Shown here one piece after another: positions 36,749 to 44,659 of a stretch of 64,000 bases of DNA. Positions within the stretch are counted from its first letter, which is position 1; each line of letters opens with the position of its first letter. Source of the DNA: Bermanella sp040371755 (GTDB lineage Bacteria > Pseudomonadota > Gammaproteobacteria > Pseudomonadales > Oceanobacteraceae); the NCBI RefSeq assembly GCF_040371755.1, contig NZ_BAABWE010000003.1, positions 124,001 through 188,000 on the forward strand, read 5' to 3'. The notes below the pieces were generated by a model, which was not told the DNA's origin, did not search any database, and saw nothing but the letters and a program-made list of their open reading frames with translations. Made by a program: the position numbers and the translations under genes.

Positions 36749-36907
36749 ATGGCCACCAGCAGCATTCGACTAGACCAAGAGGTTATCGACAAAGCCACCA
36801 TCATGGCCAAAGCCTTAAACCGCACTACTCCCAAACAAATCGAACACTGGGCTAAAATCGGCGAAATGATGGAAGACAACCCAGATTTACCCTACGAATT
36901 TGACTAA
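36749..36907 (+). CDS. ParD-like antitoxin (type II toxin-antitoxin)
   Basis: A 52-residue protein, MATSSIRLDQEVIDKATIMA then QIEHWAKIGE, matching the ParD-like antitoxin family with an N-terminal ribbon-helix-helix. The ATG at 36749 follows an ACAGGA site. A broken ParE-like toxin gene follows 1 base later. Such antitoxins bind the operon promoter and neutralise the toxin. With the toxin gene frame-shifted, the antitoxin may be a solitary leftover. It is flanked by repeat copies 2 and 3. Confidence 0.75.
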   Translation: MATSSIRLDQEVIDKATIMAKALNRTTPKQIEHWAKIGEMMEDNPDLPYEFD

Positions 36908-36908
36908 G

Positions 36909-37182
36909 GTGGTCAGCGTTTTACAAACGCCCACCTTTAAAAAAGCGGTGATAAAGCTCAAACCCAATCAAAAGAAAGATTTAGATGTCACCGTCAAAGC
37001 CCTAATGCAAGACTCAACCCTTGGCAAGCAGAAAAAGTCGTCCTCGCCTTTTTGCGTGAGCATAAGTTTCAAATGAATAAACAGCTCACCCTACTGGGTT
37101 ACAGCTATAACGATGGCACCTTGATTTTAGAGTTAATGGCACTGGGTTCCCATGAGAATTTTTACGGGATGTGAAACTGTAG
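36909..37182 (+). pseudogene. Frame-broken ParE-like toxin gene
   Basis: From GTG 36909 the frame reads VVSVLQTPTFKKAVIKLKPN...TLGKQKK, the start of a ParE-like toxin. Near 37036 a single base appears lost, and the next frame continues FLREHKFQMNKQLTLLGYSY then LELMALGSHENFY. A second one-base loss near 37166 would restore a RDVKL ending at TAG 37182. Three frames are needed to read one toxin, so it is inactive unless the bases are sequencing errors. Spacing to the antitoxin is 1 base. Confidence 0.75.
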
Positions 37183-37193
37183 GTTTTTGGGCT

Positions 37194-37250
37194 AGGAGAT
37201 GAGGAATGTTAGATGGGAGATGAAACGCAGCCTCGGCTGCATTTTTCTTA
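37194..37250 (+). repeat. Terminator-containing repeat, copy 3
   Basis: AGGAGATGAGGAATGTTAGA, then GAGATGAAACGCAG and GGCTGC with a T-rich end. It is the third copy of the element that follows the RND gene, here just after the broken toxin. Confidence 0.7.
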
Positions 37251-37284
37251 ATCTTAAAAAATACTCGTAAATTATGATAATTAA

Positions 37285-37473
37285 TTAATCCAAATTTTCG
37301 ATAATTACCTGATTATTTTCCTCGTTTTTATAAACAAGCTGATTAAACTCAACTTGCAATAGTTTATCACTTCTTTGTTTAATCCTGTAGAAATCCAAAC
37401 CGCTAAAATCTAATCTCATATCATCCGGATAAAGATTCAATATCTTTTTTAACTCACCAACTGTTAAGTTCAT
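37285..37473 (-). CDS. Small hypothetical protein
   Basis: A 62-residue protein starting MNLTVGELKKILNLYPDDMR with an AAGGA ribosome site. The LYPDDM pattern is common in small proteins of phage and plasmid origin, but I do not recognise the function. It is AT-rich and lies with another orphan membrane protein in the patch after the toxin-antitoxin remnant. Confidence 0.55.
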   Translation of the reverse strand: MNLTVGELKKILNLYPDDMRLDFSGLDFYRIKQRSDKLLQVEFNQLVYKNEENNQVIIENLD

Positions 37474-37552
37474 ATTTTTTCCTTTTTAATAGCCAATAAA
37501 ATTATAAAAAAATCATTATCTACAATCAATCGCTAACTAAATAAATAGTTAA

Positions 37553-38140
37553 TCATCTAGTTTTTCTAAATCTATATCTCGAATTTTTCTTTAATATTTT
37601 TATTTCATAATCAATTTTTTCTATAGATTTATTTAAAAGTTCAATATTATTTTTTTTCAATTTCACATCTAAATCATGCAAATCTTCTTTCCATCTCCAG
37701 AATCCAAGAACAATCGAAACTAATGCTACAATCAGGTATAAAAGACCAAGAATTATTACTTTAGGATTATCTAAAAACTTAGTTTTACTATCTATAGAAG
37801 TTTCTACCGCCCATTTATTAACCAAAACTGTTTTGGAATTTTCATTCTTTGCATGCTCTAAAATACGTTTTTCTTGATCCAAATTCCAATTACTTGGAAC
37901 CCAGTCCAATTTATTATCATCAAACTCACCCGTATTAATAGAGTTCAACCTATTTTGTATATCACGAAGAGATCCTTCTGCTGAAAAATAAGAACTTATA
38001 GCTATATTTCTTTCCTCAATTTCATATTCTAGATAAATAATCCAAACAAATAAAAGAAATACACCAAACATCATCCAACTACCTAATAATGCAAGAAATT
38101 TATAGTAATTATCTGTTGGTATAGCAGGTAACATCTTCAT
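37553..38140 (-). CDS. Hypothetical two-helix membrane protein, AT-rich
   Basis: Unrecognised protein of 195 residues with hydrophobic segments near residues 20-37 and 127-149 and a soluble loop between (about 90 residues) with a basic, Lys-rich C-terminal tail. The ATG at 38140 follows an AGGG site; a TTG 24 bases upstream is less likely. Composition is more AT-rich than neighbours, which suggests recent acquisition. No function can be named. Confidence 0.55.
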   Translation of the reverse strand: MKMLPAIPTDNYYKFLALLGSWMMFGVFLLFVWIIYLEYEIEERNIAISSYFSAEGSLRDIQNRLNSINTGEFDDNKLDWVPSNWNLDQEKRILEHAKNENSKTVLVNKWAVETSIDSKTKFLDNPKVIILGLLYLIVALVSIVLGFWRWKEDLHDLDVKLKKNNIELLNKSIEKIDYEIKILKKNSRYRFRKTR

Positions 38141-38274
38141 ATTAAGTTTCCCTATAATTTTCAAAAATAAGAGATTGATAATTATCTTTCAATAACATCA
38201 ATCACCCAAAGTCTAACTCAAAAATCCAATTTAACACTATCTTCCCAGAACCAATCGGAAACAAAACCTGTAAC

Positions 38275-38600
38275 GTTACCAACCTGCGGCATCCGAGCGA
38301 CGCATCACCAAAACCCAGTTAAATCTATTAGGCTGGCGGCGTGAGGCTAGCCGCGAAGCAGGGTCCGGGATGCAATCCCGAGAAAGAAAACCCGTGCTGG
38401 CGTTAACTTCCCAGTTTGCAATAACTCCAATAATTCACAATCTAAAAATATCGCACACGGCGTGCCCCGCGAACGAAGTGTACTCAAAGAGCATGATAAG
38501 TGCTTTGGATACGCACTTAATATATCTGTCGCGCGCCAGCGCCCTCCCACAATGGCAAATCACCATCAATTTCAGGCAGAAGGCTGCCCTGCAACAAATG
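38275..38600. other. GC-rich non-coding block with hairpins
   Basis: In the 441-base gap before the GNAT gene. Local GC is well above the flanking AT-rich DNA. Hairpin arms include GCGGC...GCCGC (38337-38363) and CGGGATTGCATCCCG-like CGGGAT/ATCCCG (38367-38381). Frames on both strands are open by chance but show no real protein. It could be an integrated element end, a structured RNA or an old repeat. I recognise none. Confidence 0.4.
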
Positions 38601-38606
38601 AAAACC

Positions 38607-39086
38607 TTACAACTCTAACTTATAAACCCCGTACTCTACCCCAAATATCGGGTCGATATCTTTAAACTTCTCAAACCCCATGCGCTGATACATGGCCAAT
38701 GCAACTTCCATAATAGGGCTAGTATGCAAACCTATGGTTTTAACGTCTGACTGTTTAGCATGATCAAGGCACGTGTGGGTTAATGCTTTGCCGATACCTT
38801 TACCACGATATTCAGGGGATACCACTAACATACGAATGGCAGTCCATGTTTTATCAAAGTGGCTATTGGGGTTGTCATTAGGTGGCACTAACGCAACACC
38901 ACCTACAATTTTTCCGTCATCTTCGGCGACGAATAAATGTGCGCTTTGTGCAAGGTTGGCCATATTACCAACGGCTGTGATGAGGGATTGCCAATCGGAA
39001 TAGTGGTGTTCGAATTGCGAGAAGGCTTCAACCGCTATTTGATTAAGCTGGTCTGTATCTTCTACCTGAAATAGCCTGATTCGCAT
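38607..39086 (-). CDS. GNAT-family N-acetyltransferase
   Basis: A 159-residue acetyltransferase. Motif A, IRMLVVSPEYRGKGIGKALT, binds acetyl-CoA (R/Q-x-x-G-x-G/A), and the C-terminal AMYQRMGFEKF is the GNAT ending. The substrate is unknown; members of this subgroup acetylate small amines or proteins. It starts at ATG 39086 and is isolated from its neighbours. Confidence 0.85.
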   Translation of the reverse strand: MRIRLFQVEDTDQLNQIAVEAFSQFEHHYSDWQSLITAVGNMANLAQSAHLFVAEDDGKIVGGVALVPPNDNPNSHFDKTWTAIRMLVVSPEYRGKGIGKALTHTCLDHAKQSDVKTIGLHTSPIMEVALAMYQRMGFEKFKDIDPIFGVEYGVYKLEL

Positions 39087-39434
39087 ATTTTGTTTAATTC
39101 CTTTTAGGCTTTATACACAGCTTCGATATTCTTCTGAGGATACTTTCCTTATAAAACTTGTTCAAAGTAACTCACGGTTACCTGCATATCCAGCTTTGAT
39201 AACGAGTAAAAACTAAAATTTAGGCACAACATCCTCTTAAAATAGTTTACATTGTTATCTTACTGGCTTGCGATATCACTTTTAAGCAGTTCCTGAATCG
39301 TCTATAAATTGGTAAAAATACGCCGACCTATCAAAAACAAACTTCACATGGAAATGTCACATGGTTTACATTGTTTAATTGAAAAACAAGATAAAACAGT
39401 AGTCTGCCTAAAATAACAAAAAAAGGATTTCATC
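39087..39434. other. Intergenic region with repeated sites
   Basis: Promoter region of the MFS paralog. GTTTACATTGTT occurs twice (39245-39256 and 39364-39375), 119 bases apart. No gene is seen. Confidence 0.4.
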
Positions 39435-40754
39435 ATGACTCCTGCAACACCGCCAAGCGCGTCTAAGTATTACCGGCATTATGTTCTGGTACTACTCACC
39501 CTAGTGTATGCGTTCAATTTTATTGATCGCCAAATTCTCGTAGTACTATCTGAGTCCATTAAATTAGATATGGGACTATCAGATTCGCAACTGGGTTTAT
39601 TAACAGGCTTAGCGTTTGCGGCCTTTTATGTGAGCATGGGGATTCCTATTGCTCGACTGGCCGATGTGAGCAATCGTCGAAATATTATCGCAGCGGCGAT
39701 TACCGTTTGGAGCGGCATGACAGCTCTAACAGGGCTTGCTCAAAACTTTACTCAATTGTTGCTTGCTCGTATTGGTGTGGGTGTTGGTGAAGCTGGTGGC
39801 AGCCCCCCTTCTCATTCTATTATTTCTGATTACTACCCAGCCAAAGAGCGTGGCCGCGCCATGTCGTTTTATTCAATGGGGGTTTATATCGGCATTTTTA
39901 TTGGCTTTGGCTTGGGAGGTCTAATTAACCAGTATTACGGCTGGCGTGTGGCTTTATTTGCCGTCGGTATTCCTGGTTTGCTTATTGCTTTGCTAGTGCG
40001 TTTCACCATTCGTGAACCCGTTCGCGGTATAATGGACGGTAACACGAATATTGAAAAAACCTCCTTTAAAGAAACACTTAAAACCCTATGGCAGTTAACT
40101 TCTTTCCGTTATTTTTCGCTGGCGGCAGGTGTGACTGCATTTGTTAGTTACGGCATTGGTAATTTTTTACCTTCTTTTTTGATGCGCTCCCATGGGTTTG
40201 ATAGCCTACAGGTCGGCACAAGTTTGATGCTTACGACAGGGATTGGTGGTGCTATTGGTACTTATATGGGTGGTTATTTAGCCGATAAATTTGGTCAAAA
40301 AGACATTCGCTGGTACTTATGGGTGCCCGCTATTCCGGCTTTAATTGTCACTCCAATTAATGTTTTTGCCATGTTTACGCCACAGGCTGATATGGCACTT
40401 ATGTATATTTTTATGGCGACTATGTTGGGTTCATTATACTTAGGGCCAACCATTGCAATTACCCATACGCTTGTTCCTCCGAGTATGCGTGCCATGGCAT
40501 CTGCTGTTTTATTTTTTATTTTAAACTTAATTGGCTTAGGTTTAGGACCATTAACAGTTGGTATTGCTAGTGATGCTCTTGCTAGTAGTTATGGTGCTGA
40601 CTCACTGCGCTATGCCATTGCTGGTGTGTCATTTGTAGGTTTAATTGCTATGGCCCTTTGTTTATTAGCGGCTAAACATTTACCAAAAGATTTAGAAAAA
40701 TCAATGAAACAACAAGCCCAAGCAATAAAAGATCAAAACGAGTCTTTTGCTTAA
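39435..40754 (+). CDS. MFS transporter, Spinster-like paralog
   Basis: A 439-residue, twelve-segment transporter very close to the protein encoded at 26780-28102, sharing the YAFNFIDRQILVVL start and GVGVGEAGGSPPSH core. Position and orientation differ, so the two are ancient or relocated duplicates. It ends with a strong terminator. Substrate unknown. An AAAGGA ribosome site precedes the ATG. Confidence 0.82.
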   Translation: MTPATPPSASKYYRHYVLVLLTLVYAFNFIDRQILVVLSESIKLDMGLSDSQLGLLTGLAFAAFYVSMGIPIARLADVSNRRNIIAAAITVWSGMTALTGLAQNFTQLLLARIGVGVGEAGGSPPSHSIISDYYPAKERGRAMSFYSMGVYIGIFIGFGLGGLINQYYGWRVALFAVGIPGLLIALLVRFTIREPVRGIMDGNTNIEKTSFKETLKTLWQLTSFRYFSLAAGVTAFVSYGIGNFLPSFLMRSHGFDSLQVGTSLMLTTGIGGAIGTYMGGYLADKFGQKDIRWYLWVPAIPALIVTPINVFAMFTPQADMALMYIFMATMLGSLYLGPTIAITHTLVPPSMRAMASAVLFFILNLIGLGLGPLTVGIASDALASSYGADSLRYAIAGVSFVGLIAMALCLLAAKHLPKDLEKSMKQQAQAIKDQNESFA

Positions 40755-40763
40755 TTGATCCCA

Positions 40764-40799
40764 AAAAATGCCGAGTTAATCATTTAACTCGGCATTTTT
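40764..40799 (+). terminator. Terminator of the MFS paralog
   Basis: Perfect 16-bp arms AAAAATGCCGAGTTAA and TTAACTCGGCATTTTT with a TCAT loop. Confidence 0.88.
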
Positions 40800-41174
40800 C
40801 ATGCTTGTTTGCTATGTTTTTTTACTATTAACAACTCCTCTCAAAACGTATTTTTCCGTTATCTTAGACGATACGAATTGTGCAGGGTTAGCCATATTCC
40901 AACAGCAGCGATAAAAACCTTCAAGCGGAATATAAGTTCATCAATTAATTTTTATCAATTTTGCATCTTAAAGCTAACCTCCCAATAAACCAGCGTTGTA
41001 TCATATCTATCCCATAAGGCTCATAGGTTTTATACCAACCTGATTTGAAAGTCTTTATAAGGTAAGATAGCCAGCAATTTTTTAAATTAAGCTCAACATC
41101 TTGAACATTAGCATCATCTTAATGTAATTAGCGCGGCTGATGTCTCTTTAAAAACAAACCCATAAACAAACACC
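40800..41174. other. Intergenic region with a decayed-looking minus-strand frame
   Basis: On the minus strand a frame open from 41118 to 40945 reads DDANVQDVELNLKNCWLSYL and on to DMIQRWFIGRLALRCKIDKN before a stop. It has no early start codon. It might be a gene fragment, or chance. Confidence 0.25.
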
Positions 41175-41906
41175 ATGAAATTAGCCGAAAGTAAGCCCGA
41201 CACCGTTAGTACCCTTAAAACCAGTGTTCAAAGTGACACATACACTGTCGTTCAACGTGAGCAAGACCGCACCCTTTACCTACGCTTTTACATCATGACT
41301 GTATGGTGTTTTTTTATCACAGGTTTAATACCGGATTACACTCAAGAGCCTATTGAAATACAAACCGCCATACGCTGGTTGTTCCTTTTTTTGCTAGTGG
41401 TGCCCACAGCTCTTTCCATTCGCAATTTAGGCTTTACATGGGCAGAAATTGGCTTAACCACAAAAAACACTTCACATGCGATTATTGAATCTCTTTTTAT
41501 ATTTGCCCTATTAATCTCCGTTTTGCTTTTAGCAAAGATGTTGGCCCATGAACCCTTAGCGGCTTTTTTCCATTGGGGAGACCTAGAGCGATACAGTAGT
41601 AGTCAGTTATGGTTTTATTGTGTGAGTTATTTACCTCACACTATAGGGCAAGAATTTGTGGCACGAGGAGTGGGTTTAGCTTACGCCTGTCGTATATTAA
41701 ATGATTACACAAGCCTAAAGCCCGTGATCATCGTCAGTATTATTTTTGCTGCTTTTCATGTTCACTTATCCCTGTCCATTGCACTGGCTATTTTTATCAG
41801 TAGCTTACTATTTGGTATGGTATATCGTCGCCATGGCACCCTAATTGGTGTGTGTTTATTGCACTTTTTATTGGGTATCAGCGCTACCGCATTAGGATTA
41901 ATTTAA
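41175..41906 (+). CDS. CPBP-type intramembrane protein, variant catalytic motif
   Basis: A 243-residue membrane protein with about seven hydrophobic segments. It fits the CPBP (Abi/CAAX-like) family: motif 2 is FAAFH (near residue 195) and motif 3 is HFLLG. Motif 1 is QEFVAR, whereas the canonical is EExxxR, so one catalytic Glu is replaced by Gln. Intramembrane proteolysis may be impaired. Its TAA overlaps the ATG of the next gene by one base (TAATG), so the two are translationally coupled. Confidence 0.7.
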   Translation: MKLAESKPDTVSTLKTSVQSDTYTVVQREQDRTLYLRFYIMTVWCFFITGLIPDYTQEPIEIQTAIRWLFLFLLVVPTALSIRNLGFTWAEIGLTTKNTSHAIIESLFIFALLISVLLLAKMLAHEPLAAFFHWGDLERYSSSQLWFYCVSYLPHTIGQEFVARGVGLAYACRILNDYTSLKPVIIVSIIFAAFHVHLSLSIALAIFISSLLFGMVYRRHGTLIGVCLLHFLLGISATALGLI

Positions 41907-42745
41907 TGAGTGTCATTAAATACTGTGTTTACGGACAAGGACTCCTGTGTGTGATTGCATTGGCCTTCTATTTCATCACTGCGTTACCGGAGCCTTCTGT
42001 GCAACGCAATTTCTCAGCATTGGTTTTTGCCCATCGAGGGTATTATGAAAAAGCCCCTGAAAACAGCTTAGCGGCCATTCAAGCCGCTTATGATATTGGA
42101 GCAAACGCCGTTGAGATTGATGTCATGCAAAGTAAAGACTTAGTGCCTGTTGTGATACATGATCAAGATATTCGTCATACCACCCTAAACGAAGGCTTAG
42201 TGAGTAACCTAAGTGCAGATCAGCTATTGGCCATACCACTAAAAGACAGGCAAACAGGTGCCGCTAGCACATGGCACATTCCCAGTTTAGAGTCGGCTAT
42301 TAAATTGGCCAAAAATTTAAATATTACATTAGAAATTGAATTGAAAACCGAAATACACAATCACTTTGCCATGGCCAAAGCGATTCAGGCTTTATTCTTA
42401 AAATACGACTTTTATGAGCAAGGGTTTGTCTCTTCGTTTGACCCAAGACTTTTATATTATGTACGCAGTATCGAGCCTAATATAACCACGGCACTGGGGC
42501 TTTTATCACACCCGCCCTACTCTTTTGTTTTAAATTATATCTTTCAGCAGCCATTTTTTATGGATTACTTGGGTGTTTCCATTGTTGAGCCTGAATATAC
42601 CCTTGCCACTGATCCATTCATTGAATACTGGCAGGGGCAAAATAAACAAATCAATGTTTGGGTGATCAATAGCCAAAAGAAAAAACAATACCTTTTACAA
42701 AAAGGGGTATCCGTCACCAGTGACTGCATACTAGGCAGCTGCTAA
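41906..42745 (+). CDS. Membrane-anchored glycerophosphodiester phosphodiesterase
   Basis: A 279-residue enzyme that hydrolyses glycerophosphodiesters (phospholipid head-group products) to glycerol-3-phosphate. The catalytic HRG (AHRGYYEKAPENSL), VEIDVMQSKDLVPVVIHD and the metal-binding ELKTE region are conserved. Residues 8-28 form an N-terminal anchor, so the domain faces the periplasm. The ATG overlaps the previous stop (TAATG). The pairing with the CPBP protein is unexplained, perhaps lipid-related. Confidence 0.85.
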   Translation: MSVIKYCVYGQGLLCVIALAFYFITALPEPSVQRNFSALVFAHRGYYEKAPENSLAAIQAAYDIGANAVEIDVMQSKDLVPVVIHDQDIRHTTLNEGLVSNLSADQLLAIPLKDRQTGAASTWHIPSLESAIKLAKNLNITLEIELKTEIHNHFAMAKAIQALFLKYDFYEQGFVSSFDPRLLYYVRSIEPNITTALGLLSHPPYSFVLNYIFQQPFFMDYLGVSIVEPEYTLATDPFIEYWQGQNKQINVWVINSQKKKQYLLQKGVSVTSDCILGSC

Positions 42746-42853
42746 TAATAAAATCAGGGTCAGCAGCCAGTATCGTAAATTAGCAGCTTGCCTGCCTTAA
42801 TAAGAGACTCAGCTCCATCCCTCTATTTAACCCCCCTGTGTTAGAAATCCTTT

Positions 42854-44143
42854 TTGTCATTCCCTCTAATCATCAGTATCCTTACCCCAAATTTCACCCA
42901 TGGGTTCACCGCTTTGTTCCGTTTGATTGTTTTAACCATTAGCGCCCTATTCAGCACTGGCTTGCTGACGTTCCATGAGGCTTTCGCAGAAGACACAAGC
43001 TACACTGACAACAAGTCTTTAACTCATCAGAACCTGCCTAAATTGAGTCAAGCTGAAACGCTACCCATTGAGCAAGCTAACTATTTTTACTTTGGGCAGC
43101 AATATGGCTCGGAAGCGCAATTTGGCTTTTGGAATGTGATGGTCAACGTGGGCTTAGTGGTACCTGGGCGCTTAGGCACTCAGCCACAATTAAGATACAT
43201 CCACTGGCAAGAGGGTTGGAAGCATGTAGAAAGCAGTCTAACCAGCCAAACTGACGTATTTAAAGAGTCCGGTGGTACACAAGAATCCCTTGATAAAGAA
43301 TTCATTCCCTTTGCTCATCCCTCTGGGGCTTGGTTGCCTAATTACTTTTTGCATTTTTTAGGCGAAGGTATGCTTTCCCGCAAACTAGAGGAGTATTACC
43401 TGTATGAAAACCCTGATAGCCCTATGCAGGCCAAGATCAAAGCCATTGCCACCACTTTAGCGGCGCAATTCACTAACGAGGTAGTTGAGCACGAACTACC
43501 TTGGGAGCAGCGCCTTGACCCTTTGGCGGATTTTTATTTTAACATGGCAGGGATTATCGCCTTTTCGTTCGATGGGTTCGCCAAACTATTTAATAATGAT
43601 TATCTAAATTATTACTACTGGCCCGGACAAGCCATCATCGACCCACAAGACGGGGCTATTTTTAATCAAGGGGAGCAGTATTACTTTCGTTCTCACTTGG
43701 GTTTCTTTTCTGATACACAACTTGCCATTATTACCGGCATGCCTGCCTCCGGCTTGGGGCTTGCTTACCCTTTAAATGCAGATGACACCATCAGCGTGTT
43801 ATGGGGCACAGATGTGGGTGTCACTAAACCCCATAAAAAAGTTGAAAAACTAGAACGTAAAACCAACTTCACAGCCTCCGAAATTGCCGACTTATATAAC
43901 CGTTCAGTCAATATTTATTGGGACAGAAAAGGCTCACTTATGGGTAGTGTGACTTTAAGCTATGAGCCTTTCGCCCAGCTAAGTCTTAACCTCTATCCAC
44001 AAACGTACACTGGGGCTAGTTTGTTCGGCTTGCCTCTTGGTGAGGTGGGCATTGGCGGCTATTTTCTTACTTCTGAGGAGGGAGCTAGCAGCCTTGGCAT
44101 AACCTTTAGTTTCACTCCTATTATGCTGGGTTACCGTTGGTAG
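42854..44143 (+). CDS. Exported protein, probable outer-membrane-type
   Basis: Unrecognised protein of 429 residues with a hydrophobic signal-like stretch (LFRLIVLTISALFSTGLLTF) followed by an AFA-type cleavage site near residue 45. No ATG is available upstream; TTG 42854 is used, though TTG 42914 would give a cleaner signal peptide. The mature part is rich in alternating hydrophobic strands and aromatic residues (YYFRSHLG, LSYEPFAQLSLNLYP) and ends with MLGYRW, as outer-membrane barrels do. Substrate and function are unknown. Confidence 0.55.
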   Translation: MSFPLIISILTPNFTHGFTALFRLIVLTISALFSTGLLTFHEAFAEDTSYTDNKSLTHQNLPKLSQAETLPIEQANYFYFGQQYGSEAQFGFWNVMVNVGLVVPGRLGTQPQLRYIHWQEGWKHVESSLTSQTDVFKESGGTQESLDKEFIPFAHPSGAWLPNYFLHFLGEGMLSRKLEEYYLYENPDSPMQAKIKAIATTLAAQFTNEVVEHELPWEQRLDPLADFYFNMAGIIAFSFDGFAKLFNNDYLNYYYWPGQAIIDPQDGAIFNQGEQYYFRSHLGFFSDTQLAIITGMPASGLGLAYPLNADDTISVLWGTDVGVTKPHKKVEKLERKTNFTASEIADLYNRSVNIYWDRKGSLMGSVTLSYEPFAQLSLNLYPQTYTGASLFGLPLGEVGIGGYFLTSEEGASSLGITFSFTPIMLGYRW

Positions 44144-44247
44144 CTTAGCGGCATATTACAAATAACTGTAAAATATAAAGAATATTAATGTTTCCCTAAC
44201 CATCTTAAAACCGTGAACTATACTTAGGGTGAATAAAGGGGAAACAT

Positions 44248-44601
44248 ATGTGGTTAGGGTTAGATAAATGGTTCGCTGGATACTATGCCTATCAAGCACG
44301 CTCTCACTATAAGGGCCACCGTTATGGTCTTTGCTTACATTATTTGAATGCATTATCCCAATGGGATGAACATTTTTTAAACAACCCAATGTATGCAGGC
44401 TATATGGCCATTTGTCATTATGAATTGAAACATTGGGACAACATTATTACTGAAGTTGAAACCGCCTTGTTTTTATTAAGGCGCCATGTGGATGATAATT
44501 CTGATGCTCAGTATTTATGGCAAGATTTAAAAAATCATTTAACCGACTTAAGAAATGTAAAACCACAAAATATGCCATTTAAACAGGTAGGTGGGATTTA
44601 A
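44248..44601 (+). CDS. Small hypothetical helical protein
   Basis: Unrecognised 117-residue protein of repeated helical segments (AYQARSHYKGHRYGLCLHYL, YMAICHYELKHWDNIITEVE), TPR-like in spacing, with many aromatic residues and histidines. A GGGGAAA ribosome site precedes the ATG. A terminator follows. Confidence 0.6.
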   Translation: MWLGLDKWFAGYYAYQARSHYKGHRYGLCLHYLNALSQWDEHFLNNPMYAGYMAICHYELKHWDNIITEVETALFLLRRHVDDNSDAQYLWQDLKNHLTDLRNVKPQNMPFKQVGGI

Positions 44602-44621
44602 ATAATTAAGTCAATGCTTTA

Positions 44622-44649
44622 AAAAAACGAACTTTATGGTTCGTTTTTT
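44622..44649. terminator. Bidirectional terminator
   Basis: Perfect 11-bp arms AAAAAACGAAC and GTTCGTTTTTT with a 6-base loop, between the convergent small protein gene and the sensor kinase. Confidence 0.85.
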
Positions 44650-44659
44650 TTTGCCTCAT

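Noticed and set aside
38275..38480. Integron attC site
   Set aside because: No matching GTTRRRY / RYYYAAC core pair with the right spacing and no integrase or cassette array in the window.
38346..38665. Open frames on both strands in the GC-rich block (82, 67 and 67 codons)
   Set aside because: Their composition and mutual overlap look accidental; the block is GC-rich with hairpins rather than protein-like.
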